IMG/VR virus record: IMGVR_UViG_3300022920_000282
Span: 1-41,222 of that record
Direction: 5' to 3' (one strand)
DNA length: 41,222 bases
Origin: a virus
Positions 7,722-14,295 of the stretch are shown piece by piece. The notes under the pieces are model-generated. The model was not told the DNA's origin. It ran no database searches and was given only the letters and a program-made list of their open reading frames with translations. The number at the start of each line of letters is the position of its first letter. Within the stretch, counting starts at the first letter, position 1. Made by a program: the position numbers and the translations under genes.

Positions 7722-8417
7722 TTAATTAACTATTCTCATATATTCGTCAAAGAGATCTTCTTTAACTAGATGTTCTTTAAATATAATTAAATGATCTTTA
7801 AGTGTTGCTAGTTTAGGATATGCTTCGGCTTCAACCGTAAGTCTCTTCTTCCACTTCTTATCTAAAAAGTAAATATATCTAAATTGACCTCCTCTTACTC
7901 TATATAATGGAGTACCATAGATGCCTTCTAATGCAGTCCTCTTCGTGGTCTTGTGTTTATTAATCATACTGACTTGAGTCATCCTAGTGCCTTCTGGTGT
8001 AACCCATACGCCTCCATGTCGTGAATACCCTGTGTAGATCCAATTAGTAGCCTGGTATATTGTTCCAACTTTACCACTGGCTCCATCTGCAAATGACATT
8101 AACCATTTAATATCTGGCCTATTGATTTTAAACCACTTAAAGATTCTACCAATAGCCTCTGATTCTGAATTCTTAGGAGCTGAATCTGCCATCCACATTC
8201 TATTAAATTCTAAGAAGTCTTTAGCAGTACTACCTTCTACCCATTTACAACTACCCTTGGGATTAATACCATATCCGAACTGTGCAATGCCTACCAGCAT
8301 TTTATCTAAATAAATACCTAAACTAACTTGAGTGGCAAAACAAACAGTTCCACTATAATGGTTTGCTCTTATTATTTTATCTGCAATTGGCCTATGTATC
8401 TCTTCTACATGTATCAT
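7722..8417 (-). CDS. Mom-like DNA adenine hypermodification protein (GNAT-type)
   Basis: 231 aa resembling the phage Mu Mom family, acyltransferase-fold proteins that convert adenine in DNA to a methylcarbamoyl-modified base and protect phage DNA from restriction. Seen: NHYSGTVC near the start (residues about 19-26), GIYLDKMLVGIAQFGYG, EFNRMWMADSAPKNSESEAIG (about 90-110) and FADGASGKVGTIYQATNWIY (about 130-149), matching the Mom-type core with its conserved Tyr-His/Asn-Arg region. It is flanked upstream by a tandem 11-bp repeat that may be an operator and converges with the plus-strand dockerin-like gene. Family identity is by recall of the motif pattern; the actual modification made here is unknown. 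Confidence 0.68.
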   Translation of the reverse strand: MIHVEEIHRPIADKIIRANHYSGTVCFATQVSLGIYLDKMLVGIAQFGYGINPKGSCKWVEGSTAKDFLEFNRMWMADSAPKNSESEAIGRIFKWFKINRPDIKWLMSFADGASGKVGTIYQATNWIYTGYSRHGGVWVTPEGTRMTQVSMINKHKTTKRTALEGIYGTPLYRVRGGQFRYIYFLDKKWKKRLTVEAEAYPKLATLKDHLIIFKEHLVKEDLFDEYMRIVN

Positions 8418-8422
8418 TTTAG

Positions 8423-8444
8423 TTAACGATTAATTAACGATTAA
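8423..8444. repeat. Tandem 11-bp repeat upstream of the Mom-like gene
   Basis: TTAACGATTAA occurs twice head to tail, followed by a partial third copy (TTAA). It begins 6 bp before the ATG of the minus-strand Mom-like gene. Its position and symmetry suggest an operator or leader element; mom genes in other phages are tightly regulated, but regulation here is inference. Confidence 0.45.
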
Positions 8445-8480
8445 TTAATGTCCAGGAGATAGATTTTTAGTTGTATTTTC

Positions 8481-8488
8481 TATAAATA
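8481..8488 (+). promoter_or_regulatory. T4-type late promoter octamer TATAAATA
   Basis: An exact TATAAATA, the T4 late promoter consensus, sits 5 bp before the ATG of a membrane micropeptide. So close a position would give almost no leader, so it may be a chance match in AT-rich sequence. Confidence 0.25.
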
Positions 8489-8492
8489 TTAT

Positions 8493-8573
8493 ATGAAAAC
8501 TAAATTTGATATCTCTACTATTTTATATGTTGCTATTATGGTAATTGTGTTTACATTAGCAACAGTAAATTAG
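8493..8573 (+). CDS. Putative 26-aa membrane micropeptide
   Basis: An ATG at 8493 opens a 26-codon frame to TAG at 8571-8573 reading MKTKFDISTILYVAIMVIVF and ending TLATVN: a short charged start then one transmembrane helix. It fills the only gap between the Mom-like gene and the fibre-like gene, on the opposite strand, with its stop overlapping the stop of the fibre gene by two bases. Small hydrophobic peptides of this kind can be holin or lysis accessories, but there is nothing specific to show that. Confidence 0.4.
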   Translation: MKTKFDISTILYVAIMVIVFTLATVN

Positions 8574-9979
8574 AGTTTACCGTTACCGCCACCGCCGATT
8601 TCACAACCGTTGTATATTCCAACATTATCTATTTGTCCTATACCACTAATTTCCCAGTATGTAAATTGTGATGTTCCATTCCATGTCATTGGAATTGGCC
8701 ATACAATATAGTTCCTTCCGGCACCGTTAAATTTAGTATTTCCTGTTGAAGTAGTATATACATATTCATTTAAAGCTGTATTAATAGAATGTCCTTCTTC
8801 TACCCATACTGAGTTAGTTACCTGATATGAACTGTTACAAAATAACGCAGGAGATGATTTTCCTGTTGAGATAAAGTATTCATCTCTAGTAGGACCACCC
8901 GCAAGAACTGTAAGGTTTTGACAGCAATAAATAAATGGTACATTAGAATTATCATATCCAAGTCCCGGTTCAACTTTAACACAGTAACTATTGGTTCCTG
9001 CTATGTAGAGTTTTGGAGATACTGATAACCAAGTTCCATTTGCAACACTTCCAGTTACTATTTCCCCTTCAAAGCCTGGATTAATAATAACGCCTGCTTC
9101 TTCGCAATTGAATTCTGATCTTCTATCAGCCGTACATCCTGAAATGGTAACTCCACTATTAGAATATCCAGTACTAGGTACAAGTATGTTTGCACTATAT
9201 GTATGCGCTCCAGATCCAGATTGATAAGTTGATGGACTAATACTTTGAATAGTTCCTGCACTTACAGTACCTGTTACTACATCTCCAACGCCACCTGCGT
9301 TAATTGCAAAATTAGCAGTACTACAGTCAAATATAGGATAGCTCAGCGCTGTATAAGTATTTGTACATTCTATTTCATCGCCTGAATTTTCGTAACCTGT
9401 TGCTGGAACACTTATTGTTATAGTATATGTGTGAGATCCTGAAACGTAAACACTTGGATTAATACTTACTACCGTTCCATTTTGTGGAGTTGCTGTAGTA
9501 GCATCACCTACATAACCAATATCTAGTATTTGAACTACACCGCCGTGTGCCTCATCACAATCAAAAACAGATAGACTTGTATCTATCAGCTTGAAGAAGA
9601 CACTCATTGCACCAGTATTTACACCGTTAGAATCTAACTGTTGGATTTTAACTTGAATGCTTTCTTGTCCTTCTGTTACATTATCTTCTATTGCAGCAAT
9701 TGTAATAGTACCTACATTGTTATTCATAGTAAATACCGTGCTACTGACTGTAAAATCCACGTCAGGTGTTGCAGGATCTGAATAATCCGGAGAGGTCCAA
9801 ACTGTTTGGTCAAGTGCTACTGTTGTACCATTTGGAATTCCTACTGAAGTAAGTGTTATTACTTCAGTTGTATTCTGTCCACCAGTACTGGTTTCGTAAA
9901 TAGTGCCCGAAGTTCTAGTTAAGGTAAGATATCCACTACTTTGAGTTGGCTCTCCCCAAGATTTTAATCCTGTAGCCAT
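8570..9979 (-). CDS. Virion fibre-like protein with Calx-beta-like start and three beta repeats
   Basis: 469 aa without a signal peptide, so probably assembled into the virion rather than exported. Residues about 30-135 resemble a Calx-beta sandwich (VDFTVSSTVFTMNNNVGTI, then EGQESIQVKIQQ). Three repeats of about 70 aa follow, each beginning with an F-D/N-C motif (FDCDEA, FDCSTA, FNCEEA) and containing a SINPSVYVSGS-like strand and a GYxNSG motif. The C-terminus ends GGGGNGKL, a glycine-rich end seen in tail-fibre tips. It follows the 122-aa protein by 3 bp under the same late-type promoter. Receptor binding or head/tail decoration is likely; exact place in the particle unknown. Confidence 0.6.
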   Translation of the reverse strand: MATGLKSWGEPTQSSGYLTLTRTSGTIYETSTGGQNTTEVITLTSVGIPNGTTVALDQTVWTSPDYSDPATPDVDFTVSSTVFTMNNNVGTITIAAIEDNVTEGQESIQVKIQQLDSNGVNTGAMSVFFKLIDTSLSVFDCDEAHGGVVQILDIGYVGDATTATPQNGTVVSINPSVYVSGSHTYTITISVPATGYENSGDEIECTNTYTALSYPIFDCSTANFAINAGGVGDVVTGTVSAGTIQSISPSTYQSGSGAHTYSANILVPSTGYSNSGVTISGCTADRRSEFNCEEAGVIINPGFEGEIVTGSVANGTWLSVSPKLYIAGTNSYCVKVEPGLGYDNSNVPFIYCCQNLTVLAGGPTRDEYFISTGKSSPALFCNSSYQVTNSVWVEEGHSINTALNEYVYTTSTGNTKFNGAGRNYIVWPIPMTWNGTSQFTYWEISGIGQIDNVGIYNGCEIGGGGNGKL

Positions 9980-9982
9980 AAT

Positions 9983-10351
9983 TTATACTGAATGATTTTT
10001 AATATAATGTACTTCTAAAGTATCGATTGCATCTATGTCATATCCTAAAGCACCAAAGGTAGCAGTAGTTCCACTAACTGAAACATTTATAGATGCTAAT
10101 GCTTTATATCCATTTATCCATAATGATACAAAGGATACGTCATTTGACATAACACTATTTGATAGAGTTAAAGTCCAGTTTGCACTTGCAGAAGATATTG
10201 ATTGGCTTGTAAATTCTTCAATAACCATTGCAGCTTCTGGGACAAAATTGTTTTGAATATCCTTTGAATTAGGTATTTCTTTGCTATCAGCAGATGTCCA
10301 AACTACATTATCGTTGAACTCTTGTATTTGTTTTGATTTTAATTGAGCCAT
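9983..10351 (-). CDS. Probable small virion protein upstream of the fibre gene
   Basis: 122 aa, no signal peptide. The start MAQLKSKQIQEFNDN is followed by a beta-rich domain (ANWTLTLSNSVMSNDVSFVS, then VSVSGTTATFGALGYDIDAI). Similar short proteins with a KxKQI start precede fibres in other marine phages, where they may join the fibre to the particle; that is recall, not a domain hit. It lies 28 bp after an exact late-type promoter motif and 3 bp before the fibre-like gene, so the two are co-expressed. Confidence 0.55.
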   Translation of the reverse strand: MAQLKSKQIQEFNDNVVWTSADSKEIPNSKDIQNNFVPEAAMVIEEFTSQSISSASANWTLTLSNSVMSNDVSFVSLWINGYKALASINVSVSGTTATFGALGYDIDAIDTLEVHYIKNHSV

Positions 10352-10378
10352 AAATTCTTAATATTTTTATTACGATTA

Positions 10379-10389
10379 TATTATATATC
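10379..10389 (-). promoter_or_regulatory. Late-type promoter motif, exact copy (fibre operon)
   Basis: Coding-strand GATATATAATA, 28 bp upstream of the ATG of the 122-aa virion-like gene. Same 11 bases as at 5536, 25447, 30584 and 35168. Confidence 0.6.
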
Positions 10390-10402
10390 TGTCTAAATTT
10401 AG

Positions 10403-10996
10403 TTATCCAATTGAAGACTGTGCTGCAACAACACTTAAAACTAAAGAATTAATAAGTATTTTCATACCAATTGCTACTAGTAGAATACCAAACACTCGTT
10501 CCATTATAGTAATACCTACAATACCTAGCTTTTTTTGAATCCAAGGTGCTGTTTTTAAAAACACATAAATCATTATAGAATTTAAAATAATACCTAAAAT
10601 AATTTCAACATTATTCAAATCTTGTGTCAAAGACATAATAGTGGATAAAGTTCCTGGTCCAGCGATGATAGGAAATGCTATTGGAAATATTGTAGCTGAC
10701 ATTGGTTCAGCAGTAGATTCTGATTCGATACCTAATACCATCTTTACACCAAAATATAAAAGTAACATTGCGCCTGCTAATGCAAAGTGAAATGTTTCAA
10801 TTCCTAAAAGTCTAAATAAAGTTTGCCCTACGAATAGAATTGAAATCATAATAACAGTTGCTACTATTGTAGATTTTAAAGATTCTATTTCACCATTCTC
10901 TTTTCTAAGTTTAATGATTAATGGTACATTACCTGGCATATCAATAACCGCAAACAGGGTTAGAAATACTGTCAATACATTTAATAGAAATTCCAT
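10403..10996 (-). CDS. MarC family integral membrane protein
   Basis: 197 aa, close to the usual 200-220 aa of the MarC (UPF0056/NAAT) family of inner-membrane proteins. About six hydrophobic helices are visible. Diagnostic stretches are FAVIDMPGNVPLII near residues 16-29 (family form DPxGxxPxF), FALAGAMLLLYFGVKMVLG (about 71-89) and the strongly conserved IFPIAFPIIAGPGTLSTIMS (about 103-122). The biochemical role of the family is unsettled; an old link with antibiotic resistance was not upheld. It is the last gene of an operon of small overlapping accessory genes. A phage-borne copy is unusual and might alter membrane transport during infection. Confidence 0.85.
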   Translation of the reverse strand: MEFLLNVLTVFLTLFAVIDMPGNVPLIIKLRKENGEIESLKSTIVATVIMISILFVGQTLFRLLGIETFHFALAGAMLLLYFGVKMVLGIESESTAEPMSATIFPIAFPIIAGPGTLSTIMSLTQDLNNVEIILGIILNSIMIYVFLKTAPWIQKKLGIVGITIMERVFGILLVAIGMKILINSLVLSVVAAQSSIG

Positions 10997-11015
10997 GAAG
11001 TGGGTGTGTTAGTGT

Positions 11016-11156
11016 TTATACGGTTCTCCATCTACGTCTGTTAGACCATTGAACTTTCTTAGTCTGGCCTAACATTCTATAAGCGCCTACTTTCTGGTTG
11101 AAGACATTTCTTTCGGTATTAAGTTGTGTATTACCGTTTGTTTGTTCTGTACTCAT
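11016..11156 (-). CDS. Small basic hypothetical protein (46 aa)
   Basis: ATG at 11156-11154 overlaps the TAA of the cytidylyltransferase gene (TAATG), a classic coupled junction. The 46-aa product is Gln/Asn-rich at the start (MSTEQTNGNTQLNTER) and strongly basic and aromatic at the end (QWSNRRRWRTV). It then leaves 19 bp to the MarC gene. No family recognised; the junction is the main evidence that it is translated. Confidence 0.6.
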   Translation of the reverse strand: MSTEQTNGNTQLNTERNVFNQKVGAYRMLGQTKKVQWSNRRRWRTV

Positions 11157-11557
11157 TACTTAATTCTTTTTCTTAATTCACTCGAGGACCAATTATGATC
11201 TCGACTATTATATATTATTTTAATTCCTCTTTTTAGGCATATATCTTTTGCTGTAAAATCTCTAGTTTCATATTCATCTCCAATGATTCTACAATCTAGT
11301 TTAAAAGACATGAAAATATCTTCTAAATCCTTCTCAGTTGTATAAGGTATTACTTCATCTACCCATTTACAAGCATTAACTTGGACGTATCGTTCTACTA
11401 CAGATTGAATAGGTTTATTCTTCTCTGGTCGATCGATAGTAGGATCTGTTTGTAATGCAATAATTAAATAGTCGCAATGTTGTTTTGCCTCTTCAAGCAT
11501 TTTAACATGACCTGCATGAAACAGATCAAAACTAGAACATGTAATTCCTATTTTCAT
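11156..11557 (-). CDS. TagD-like cytidylyltransferase / nucleotidyltransferase
   Basis: 133 aa, a complete small nucleotidyltransferase of the TagD/glycerol-3-phosphate cytidylyltransferase type. Motifs: GITCSSFDLFHAGHVKML (residues 4-21) with the HxGH nucleotide-binding signature at HAGH, VERYVQVNACKWVDEVIPY (family: R..V..c..VDeV), and SSSELRKRI near the end (family form ISTTxLRxRI). Such enzymes activate a phosphorylated small molecule as its CDP (or ADP) derivative for cell-surface or lipid synthesis. The substrate is not evident; no matching transferase lies next to it. Its ATG overlaps the TGA of the preceding 43-aa ORF (ATGA) and its stop overlaps the next start. Confidence 0.8.
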   Translation of the reverse strand: MKIGITCSSFDLFHAGHVKMLEEAKQHCDYLIIALQTDPTIDRPEKNKPIQSVVERYVQVNACKWVDEVIPYTTEKDLEDIFMSFKLDCRIIGDEYETRDFTAKDICLKRGIKIIYNSRDHNWSSSELRKRIK

Positions 11558-11685
11558 CTCTCTTTGGTGTTAAAGGTTTCATCATAAAGACCTAACTCTT
11601 GGTCTCGTTTCATTATTTCAGCAAGTAACCTTCCTCTTCTGCTTGGTATTAGCCAATTAAGAAATTTATTCCAATACTTTTTCAT
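11554..11685 (-). CDS. Small hypothetical protein (43 aa)
   Basis: Frame MKKYWNKFLNWLIPSRRGRL to LYDETFNTKER, with ATGA overlaps at both ends: its ATG overlaps the TGA of the DUF2279-like gene and its TGA overlaps the ATG of the cytidylyltransferase. The N-terminal half is an amphipathic basic/aromatic helix, the rest charged. No family recognised; double coupling makes expression likely. Confidence 0.6.
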   Translation of the reverse strand: MKKYWNKFLNWLIPSRRGRLLAEIMKRDQELGLYDETFNTKER

Positions 11686-12005
11686 TTCTTCTTTTTAAAT
11701 AATGGTATTGTAAATCCAATAGTCAAGCCTCCTAATGTAGTTGCTACTACATCTCCGATTTCTACAGTTCCACCTGTTCTACTATCATATAATTCTTTAA
11801 CAAGTCCAACGGCAAATGAAGAACATACTCCTGCTATAAATGCTTTCTTTTTATTTTTATGCTTATCATAAGACCATTTATATCCTAAGCCTCCAGCAAT
11901 TGCTCCTGCTGTAAAATGTAGTTGTTTATCTTGTTGTTGAAAAAATGATTGGCCGGACATAGAAATTGTTGCCATAAATAAAAATAAAAATAGGTAGTTT
12001 TTCAT
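11682..12005 (-). CDS. Exported DUF2279/YfiM-like small protein
   Basis: 107 aa with a signal peptide ending MSG|Q (about residue 18). The mature part begins QQQDKQLHFTAGAIAGGLGY and continues with AFIAGVCSSFAVGLVKELYD and DVVATTLGGLTIGFTIPLF, ending in four lysines. The DKxxHF...G start, the KELYD motif and the Gly-rich hydrophobic segments resemble DUF2279/YfiM-type envelope proteins often found in phages of Bacteroidetes. The conserved His and Asp/Glu in an amphipathic setting are notable, but function is unknown. The stop TGA overlaps the ATG of the following small ORF. Confidence 0.65.
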   Translation of the reverse strand: MKNYLFLFLFMATISMSGQSFFQQQDKQLHFTAGAIAGGLGYKWSYDKHKNKKKAFIAGVCSSFAVGLVKELYDSRTGGTVEIGDVVATTLGGLTIGFTIPLFKKKK

Positions 12006-12067
12006 CGGTTAGCTCTTTGATTTTTAGATTTATGTCATCTCTATGATTCTATCAATATCCCTTTCGG

Positions 12068-12268
12068 TTAGACCCAAATTAAATTGTATATAGCATATCC
12101 GAATAAAAATATTACTACTGCTAATATTGAGTAACCAGATATTTTTTCATTTGTTTCAACTTGTTGTCTGCTTCTACCTTGGTAATCATTAGGATTCCAT
12201 TCTTTGGTTCTTCCTTTAAAAACGTTTGGTTTTACTTTACTCATATTTTCTTTTTTATATGTTGCCAT
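12068..12268 (-). CDS. Small C-tail-anchored membrane protein
   Basis: 66 aa: a basic hydrophilic N-terminal region (KPNVFKGRTKEWNPNDYQGR) and one C-terminal transmembrane helix (SILAVVIFLFGYAIYNLIWV). The longest frame starts inside the end of the SET-domain gene (overlap 14 bp); a second ATG at 12244 (MSKVKP) follows an A-rich stretch and could be the true start. No family recognised. Tail-anchored topology with a cytoplasmic domain is inferred from hydropathy only. Confidence 0.65.
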   Translation of the reverse strand: MATYKKENMSKVKPNVFKGRTKEWNPNDYQGRSRQQVETNEKISGYSILAVVIFLFGYAIYNLIWV

Positions 12269-12713
12269 CTTGTATATTTTGTGGTTTATGTTGTATTCTT
12301 TCTAAATGCTCAGACCTTTTTTGGTGAGAAGGCCAATAATTATGACCATAATTAGTACATATTTCTTCTCCTTCTTTAATATCTTTTATTGCTTTAAATT
12401 CAAAATGCAAATTTAAAGTTGGATGATTAGACCATTCTGCATTATTTACATCTGCATGATTATAGATACATCCAAATCCAAGCGGTAGAACTAGTCGTGC
12501 TCCTTGTTGTATAGTTTTACCTTTAGGGTAATTAAACACATAATCCATTAAAGATCCTGTTTGTCCAACATCATCTGCAATCACACAATAACAAGTTTCA
12601 ATTATTTCACCTTTGTAAAGATCTCTATTTGCGAAAACACCGTATCCCTTGTCATCTGTAGACTTTATGTATACATTATAGTTTGGTGTTATTGTTATTA
12701 TGTTATTCTCCAT
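12255..12713 (-). CDS. SET-domain lysine methyltransferase-like protein
   Basis: 152 aa made up of a compact SET domain. Seen in order: KGYGVFANRDLYKGEIIE (residues 22-38, the SET-N motif GxGvfA), FGCIYNHADVNNAEW (80-94, family form lxRfiNHScxpNa), and AIKDIKEGEEICTNYGHNYW (108-127, family form I..GEEltxdYg..yw). These are the cofactor-binding Asn-His and catalytic Tyr positions, all present, so an active S-adenosylmethionine-dependent protein methyltransferase is plausible. Post-SET cysteines are absent. Substrate unknown; bacterial and viral SET proteins may act on ribosomal or DNA-binding proteins. It lies just downstream of the tRNA cluster. Confidence 0.82.
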   Translation of the reverse strand: MENNIITITPNYNVYIKSTDDKGYGVFANRDLYKGEIIETCYCVIADDVGQTGSLMDYVFNYPKGKTIQQGARLVLPLGFGCIYNHADVNNAEWSNHPTLNLHFEFKAIKDIKEGEEICTNYGHNYWPSHQKRSEHLERIQHKPQNIQDGNI

Positions 12714-12760
12714 GTGTGTTATATACTAAAATATAATATTGTTTATTTTATTCCGTATGT

Positions 12761-12836
12761 AGTCAAGGTGGGACTTGAACCCACGTGTGACCAGCTACTC
12801 TTTCTACAAGGTATAAGCTTGAGGAGATACTTGACT
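12761..12836 (-). tRNA. Aberrant tRNA-like element without a normal cloverleaf
   Basis: A 76-nt element ends in perfectly complementary 7-bp acceptor halves (AGTCAAG / CTTGACT) and has a perfect T arm (GTGGG-TTCAAGT-CCCAC) next to the 3' half. The middle 45 nt do not form standard D and anticodon arms. One hairpin, CAAG-CTTATAC-CTTG, gives a 7-nt loop with U33 and A37 and a possible UAU anticodon, but directly after the acceptor where the D arm should be. It is either a degenerate or rearranged tRNA, or a D-armless one. It is the last member of the tRNA cluster. Confidence 0.45.
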
Positions 12837-12842
12837 ATATAG

Positions 12843-12915
12843 TGATCCCTCTGGGGCTCGAACCCAGGACCCTCACATTAAAAGTGTGATGCTCTTCCAG
12901 CTGAGCTAAGAGATC
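12843..12915 (-). tRNA. tRNA-Lys (anticodon TTT)
   Basis: Full cloverleaf by eye: acceptor GATCTCT/AGGGATC, D arm AGCTCAGCTGGAAGAGC, anticodon stem TCACA/TGTGA with loop CTTTTAA (anticodon at 12880-12882), T arm CTGGG-TTCGAGC-CCCAG, discriminator A. CCA is not encoded. Confidence 0.93.
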
Positions 12916-12919
12916 TTAG

Positions 12920-12993
12920 TACACCCGATAGGATTCGAACCTATGGCCTACGCATTAGAAGTGCGTTGCTCTATCCAGCTGAGCTACGGGTGC
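12920..12993 (-). tRNA. tRNA-Arg (anticodon TCT)
   Basis: Acceptor GCACCCG/CGGGTGT (one G-U pair), D arm AGCTCAGCTGGATAGAGC, anticodon stem ACGCA/TGCGT with loop CTTCTAA, T arm ATAGG-TTCGAAT-CCTAT, discriminator A. Reads AGA codons, the arginine codon favoured in AT-rich genomes. CCA is not encoded. Confidence 0.93.
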
Positions 12994-13000
12994 ATATTAG

Positions 13001-13086
13001 TACCGCTGGGCGGGCTCGAACCGCCACGAGCATTACTGCTCAACAGATTTTAAGTCTGTCGTGTCTACCAATTCCACCACAGCGGC
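13001..13086 (-). tRNA. tRNA-Leu (anticodon TAA)
   Basis: 86-nt class II tRNA: acceptor GCCGCTG/CAGCGGT, Leu-type D arm GGTGGAATTGGTAGACACG, anticodon stem ACAGA/TCTGT with loop CTTAAAA, a long variable arm (GAGC-AGTAAT-GCTC), T arm GGCGG-TTCGAGC-CCGCC, discriminator A. It is the promoter-proximal tRNA of the cluster. Confidence 0.93.
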
Positions 13087-13182
13087 ATTAGTACTAAATA
13101 TATGATGTCAATTTGTTCTTTGTGATCGGGCTTCGTTAAGCCGTAGAACTAGAGTTAAGTTATTTTGTTGTTAGTTACAGTG

Positions 13183-13224
13183 CTAATATACGAATAATAT
13201 TTGACAATAAAAAATATGAGGGCA
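13183..13224 (-). promoter_or_regulatory. 42-bp-span promoter element, copy A (tRNA cluster)
   Basis: On the coding strand TGCC-type box, A/T tract, TGTCAAA-like box (here TTGTCAAATA), then CGTATATTAG. The start box and the TATATTAG box are exactly as far apart as in copies B, C and D. It lies about 97 bp before tRNA-Leu, with a small GGCTT/AAGCC hairpin at 13129-13142 in the leader, so it should drive the tRNAs and the SET-domain operon. Confidence 0.55.
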
Positions 13225-13236
13225 ATTATTTGTATA

Positions 13237-14277
13237 TTATTTGATAAGATGTGGTTTTCCTTCTGCTAAACCTGCGTTTGTTACGACATTGTAATCAGTG
13301 TTAACATAATAATCCGTAGCGTTATTTGCACCTGCATACGAAAACGCCGATCGAATACCATCTGTAAGTCCATTGACGATAAATTTAACTCCACCTTTAA
13401 ATGGAATTGTAGTAGATTCACCTTCAACATTTCTTGTCTTTTGGCCATGTGTAACTTTAGTTTCTAAAGATGCACTTCCACGATAACGTTTGTAAAGTCC
13501 TGCTGGAGTTTCTAGGATAGCACCTGGCGATTCTTTTGTGCCAGCTAGTAAAGATCCAACCATTACACAATCAGCTCCAACTGCGAGCGCCTTTGCAATA
13601 TCTCCTGATGATTTAATACCACCATCTGCCATGATAGGAATACCGGCAGAATCTGAAATTTCAAATACAGCCTCAATAGAAGTTACATTTGGAACTCCAA
13701 ATCCTGTCTTTACTCTAGTAGTACAGAGTGAACCTCCTCCAATTCCTACTCGGAGGCCATCGGCTCCCCATGAGATCAGATCTTCCGCTGCTTCCATTGT
13801 AGCAATGTTACCTGCAACTACGTCTGTTACGTTTTCTTCTAGATTTGCTTTAAGTTCTTTTAGTGCTTTTTGCATATTTTCATGGTGTCCATGTGCCACA
13901 TCAACTACCAAAATATTACATCCTACAGCTTCTAGTTCTACCGCGCGATCAAGATAATCGCCAGTTACGCCAATTGCTGCCATAATTGGCAAATGCATTA
14001 ACGAAGGATCTGAGTTTCTAAATGCATCTAATTTTCTTACTTGAGCTACTTGATCTTCTATAGACATAAACCTGTGAATACATCCAACGCCACCTAGTTC
14101 CATAAGAGTTGCTGCCATTTCATATTCAGTTACAGTGTCCATACATGAACCTACAATTGGAATATCTATTGACCAGTTCCTAGTGACTGGGACCGAAAGA
14201 TTAATATTTTGCCTAGTCTTAACTGCTGACAAATTGGGGATAAGTTGAATATCGTCGTAAGTAAGTGCTTGATGCAT
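13237..14277 (-). CDS. guaB: IMP dehydrogenase/GMP reductase family enzyme lacking CBS domains
   Basis: 346 aa TIM-barrel enzyme of the IMPDH/GMPR family. Seen: LTYDDIQLIPN at the start, VDVAHGHHENM (residues 125-135), AGNIAT (155-160), GIGGGSLCTTR (178-188) with the catalytic Cys185, IMADGGIKSSGDIAKALAVG, VMVGSLLAGTKESPG and YKRYRGSASLE. The YRG-type flap and GSLLAGTxESPG fit IMP dehydrogenase (IMP to XMP, NAD+-dependent, first step to GMP) better than GMP reductase, but the length fits either an IMPDH without the usual 120-aa CBS pair or a GMPR; the HGH motif is also IMPDH-like. Absence of CBS domains implies no nucleotide feedback through them. Together with the guanylate kinase at 17235 it could raise guanine nucleotide supply. 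Confidence 0.85.
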   Translation of the reverse strand: MHQALTYDDIQLIPNLSAVKTRQNINLSVPVTRNWSIDIPIVGSCMDTVTEYEMAATLMELGGVGCIHRFMSIEDQVAQVRKLDAFRNSDPSLMHLPIMAAIGVTGDYLDRAVELEAVGCNILVVDVAHGHHENMQKALKELKANLEENVTDVVAGNIATMEAAEDLISWGADGLRVGIGGGSLCTTRVKTGFGVPNVTSIEAVFEISDSAGIPIMADGGIKSSGDIAKALAVGADCVMVGSLLAGTKESPGAILETPAGLYKRYRGSASLETKVTHGQKTRNVEGESTTIPFKGGVKFIVNGLTDGIRSAFSYAGANNATDYYVNTDYNVVTNAGLAEGKPHLIK

Positions 14278-14295
14278 TGTTTAAATTATTTGTTG

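Noticed and set aside
12018-12068. Short minus-strand frame ending LTERDIDRIIEMT in the gap after the 66-aa gene
   Set aside because: It looks like a piece of a coding sequence but has no usable start codon in frame; may be a remnant, not enough to annotate.
13129-13142. GGCTT-AACG-AAGCC hairpin in the tRNA leader as a terminator
   Set aside because: Only 5 bp of stem and no U tract; could be a processing or leader structure, not a terminator.
13538-13957. Plus-strand 139-aa frame opposite the IMPDH-like gene
   Set aside because: The minus-strand enzyme has all family motifs; the plus frame is Ser/Ala/Pro-rich shadow.
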